A stretch of DNA of 6,981 nucleotides from Gammaproteobacteria bacterium (lineage in GTDB: Bacteria; Pseudomonadota; Gammaproteobacteria; JAABTG01): contig JASJBY010000217.1 of the NCBI GenBank assembly GCA_030066245.1, positions 1 to 6,981 on the forward strand, written 5' to 3'. Position numbers and translations under genes: made by a program. Below the pieces are notes generated by a model. The model was not told the DNA's origin. It ran no database searches and worked only from the letters and a program-made list of their open reading frames with translations. Shown here one piece after another: positions 5,207-6,981 of the stretch (positions are counted from its first letter, which is position 1; every line of letters begins with the position of its first letter).

Positions 5207-6981
5207 CTAGGTTCTGACGGGAAAGCGCATTTCCCGCCACCGCGCCCAGTCCATGGTATCCGAGACCCGGGTATAGTCGTTCGCCGCCTCCGCCAGGCTC
5301 CGATAGCTGCCCAGCAGCCGGTAAAAATTCTCGTAGTCGCCGGGTTCGAGCGCCCCTTCGCCGACCTGATCCAGGGCTTTGCTGATACGGGCTTCCAGGC
5401 TGGCAAGGCGCGCCGGCAGATCGGCGGTGGGCGGCTCCGTCGCCTGTGTCGCGCCTACCTGGCGCCTGAGCCATCCCTGGAGTTCCTTGTGCCAGGTCAG
5501 CTTGTCATTCACAAGCTGCCTTTCTATCAGATCCGCCTGGGCAACCCGGCCGGCTTCCACCAACGCCTTCACCCGATAGGCCAGGGCGTACACGCTGATC
5601 AGCAGCTCATGCACCTGCTGGGGGGTCGTCCCGGGAAGCGCCCTGTATTCTATGAAACTCTCATACAATGCCATCTTTCTGGGCAGCTCGGCGATATCAC
5701 CACCGTATATGGCTGCCTTCCAGTGGTCGATGATGCCGCGCTTGCGCGCCGGATCCCGGGTCTGTTCCGAGATCAGCCAATCGGCATGCCGGAAAAAGCG
5801 GTCCAGGAGGCGCAGGAAGAACTTGTCCGGGCGCTGGGGTAGGAACAAGGCCCTGCCTATCATAGCGACAGAGACCACGAAGAACATCCAGAGCGACAAT
5901 TCTATGTACAGGATCAGGTCATAGTGCATATGGTTTTCCCCATGCAGAATGATCGTGAAGAATATCACCCCGAACATCCGGCCGATGGGGTGGACCTGCG
6001 GATGGAGCCAATAGAAGATCACAAAGCAGGTGATAAAGATCATCAGGCCGTACTCCCGGAAGCCATCCAGGTGCGGCATGATGTAGACGTAGCAGATGCC
6101 GGCAGCGAAGCCGCCGACGGCCACTGACCAGTATATGTCCCAGGGGGGGACCTCGCCCCGATAGGCGAGTATCATCGCCATGATGCCCGACATGGCCCAG
6201 AACAGCCAGCCGTTCGGCACGTCATAGACGTAGATCCAGATGAGGAAGGCCATCCAGACGCCCGTCACCACGCCAAAAGCGGCGCCGAGCTGGTCCAGGT
6301 CGATGGTCAACCTGGTGTCCTCTGCGTGATGTGCGTCGTGTCCCCCGTGATGCCCGTCATGGGCCTTATCCGGGTCTTGGGCCATCCGGATCCCCGCCAG
6401 GCACTCGAAAAGGGACCGGCTGATCTCGTCGAGTTTCTCGAGCTGGGTCCTGGTCAAGCGCACCGCCGCCTGTTGAATACGGCTCAGGGCCTGAATCTCG
6501 GGCTCATCGATCGACAAGGGAACGGACTCGGGGGCGCGTTTCGGGGGCTTTTTGGCCAGCAAGCGGTCGACCTGCCTGAACCGCTGGTCGATTTCCCCAA
6601 AGAACGGGTCGAGATCGGGCAGAAACCGCGTCAGCTGGAGCCCCTGGATCTCGACCAGGCTCTGCCGCAGGGCTTCCAGGATCTCGATCTGGGCCGCCGT
6701 CAGGTGCATGAAATGGTGCCACTGATGGCGGGTCTCCAGCATCTCGAAGCTGTCATTCTCAGAGATGTGCAGTTGAAAGTGGCCAAGCTCCTGAAGCCAG
6801 GCGTCTTCCAGCCGCCGGCGTTTCGCCTCCCGGTTGGTGTCCATGCCGCGCAACGCGTTGCGGCGGAAGAGATGCAACAGCTTGCGCTGGCTCTTCAATC
6901 CCTTGCGGGCGGTTTGCTCGAACTCGCCGATGGTGCTTACGGGCCAGAGGTAGACCGCGAGCAGGACCATGATCCCGGATC
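5207..6981 (-). CDS. FUSC/ArAE-family inner-membrane efflux pump (5' end beyond window)
   Basis: The open frame runs to the right edge; counting from the internal Met at 6970 gives 587 residues ending at TAG 5207. The family (AaeB, fusaric-acid resistance) has two membrane halves, each followed by a cytoplasmic domain. Here the first residues (MVLLAVYLWPV) look like the end of the last helix of the first half, so roughly 150 N-terminal residues should lie outside. Then come a helical soluble domain (about 20-200), a His-rich linker (204-215), six membrane segments (about 227-376, with RGEVPPWDIYW at 271-281) and a C-terminal helical soluble domain (about 385-587). It leads the operon with DUF1656 and the adaptor downstream, unlike E. 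coli aaeXAB, where the pump is last. The substrate cannot be read from the sequence; aromatic acids are the family inference. Confidence 0.93.
   Translation of the reverse strand, partial: SGIMVLLAVYLWPVSTIGEFEQTARKGLKSQRKLLHLFRRNALRGMDTNREAKRRRLEDAWLQELGHFQLHISENDSFEMLETRHQWHHFMHLTAAQIEILEALRQSLVEIQGLQLTRFLPDLDPFFGEIDQRFRQVDRLLAKKPPKRAPESVPLSIDEPEIQALSRIQQAAVRLTRTQLEKLDEISRSLFECLAGIRMAQDPDKAHDGHHGGHDAHHAEDTRLTIDLDQLGAAFGVVTGVWMAFLIWIYVYDVPNGWLFWAMSGIMAMILAYRGEVPPWDIYWSVAVGGFAAGICYVYIMPHLDGFREYGLMIFITCFVIFYWLHPQVHPIGRMFGVIFFTIILHGENHMHYDLILYIELSLWMFFVVSVAMIGRALFLPQRPDKFFLRLLDRFFRHADWLISEQTRDPARKRGIIDHWKAAIYGGDIAELPRKMALYESFIEYRALPGTTPQQVHELLISVYALAYRVKALVEAGRVAQADLIERQLVNDKLTWHKELQGWLRRQVGATQATEPPTADLPARLASLEARISKALDQVGEGALEPGDYENFYRLLGSYRSLAEAANDYTRVSDTMDWARWREMRFPVRT

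Noticed and set aside
5120..5842. 240-codon plus-strand open frame
   Set aside because: Antisense to the FUSC pump and DUF1656 copy 2; no recognisable domain.

Overview
The window looks like chromosomal DNA from a Gram-negative proteobacterium, most likely a gammaproteobacterium. The clues are tripartite efflux genes that need a periplasm, GC-rich genes with more AT-rich gaps, and a GCGCAGCGAA-type dispersed palindrome. The lineage is an inference with low to moderate confidence. No rRNA, tRNA or CRISPR array was seen.

Right part (3785-6981, minus strand): a three-gene efflux operon. Read in the direction of transcription it has a FUSC/ArAE-type inner-membrane pump (5' end beyond the right edge), a 73-residue DUF1656 membrane protein, and a HlyD/EmrA-type periplasmic adaptor. 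The last two overlap by ATGA. By homology to AaeXAB and fusaric-acid resistance systems, the adaptor and pump should export aromatic acids or similar amphipathic compounds. The pump carries an unusual His-rich linker.

Left part (1-1362, minus strand): a second DUF1656-adaptor pair with the same ATGA overlap and no pump gene upstream. Its adaptor is open to the left edge and lacks only its last few codons. The two adaptors are about 79% identical over the shared 346 residues (counted by eye), whereas the two DUF1656 proteins are only about 45% identical.

Middle (1363-3784): accessory DNA separating the two cassettes. It holds a 358-bp gap with an 11-bp perfect inverted repeat, a 66-residue two-helix membrane protein, and a 255-residue exported protein of unknown function with a charged, Ala-rich C-terminal helix. 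A 26-residue single-helix microprotein follows, whose ribosome binding site lies in a possible switching hairpin. Last is a 463-bp element with 29-bp terminal inverted repeats around a dead GxxExxY (PD-(D/E)XK-like) gene. That gene has one in-frame TAA and has also lost its presumed catalytic Glu.

How the parts work together: either both adaptors serve the single visible pump, or the left cassette has its own pump or outer-membrane partner beyond the left edge. The middle genes have no demonstrated link to efflux.
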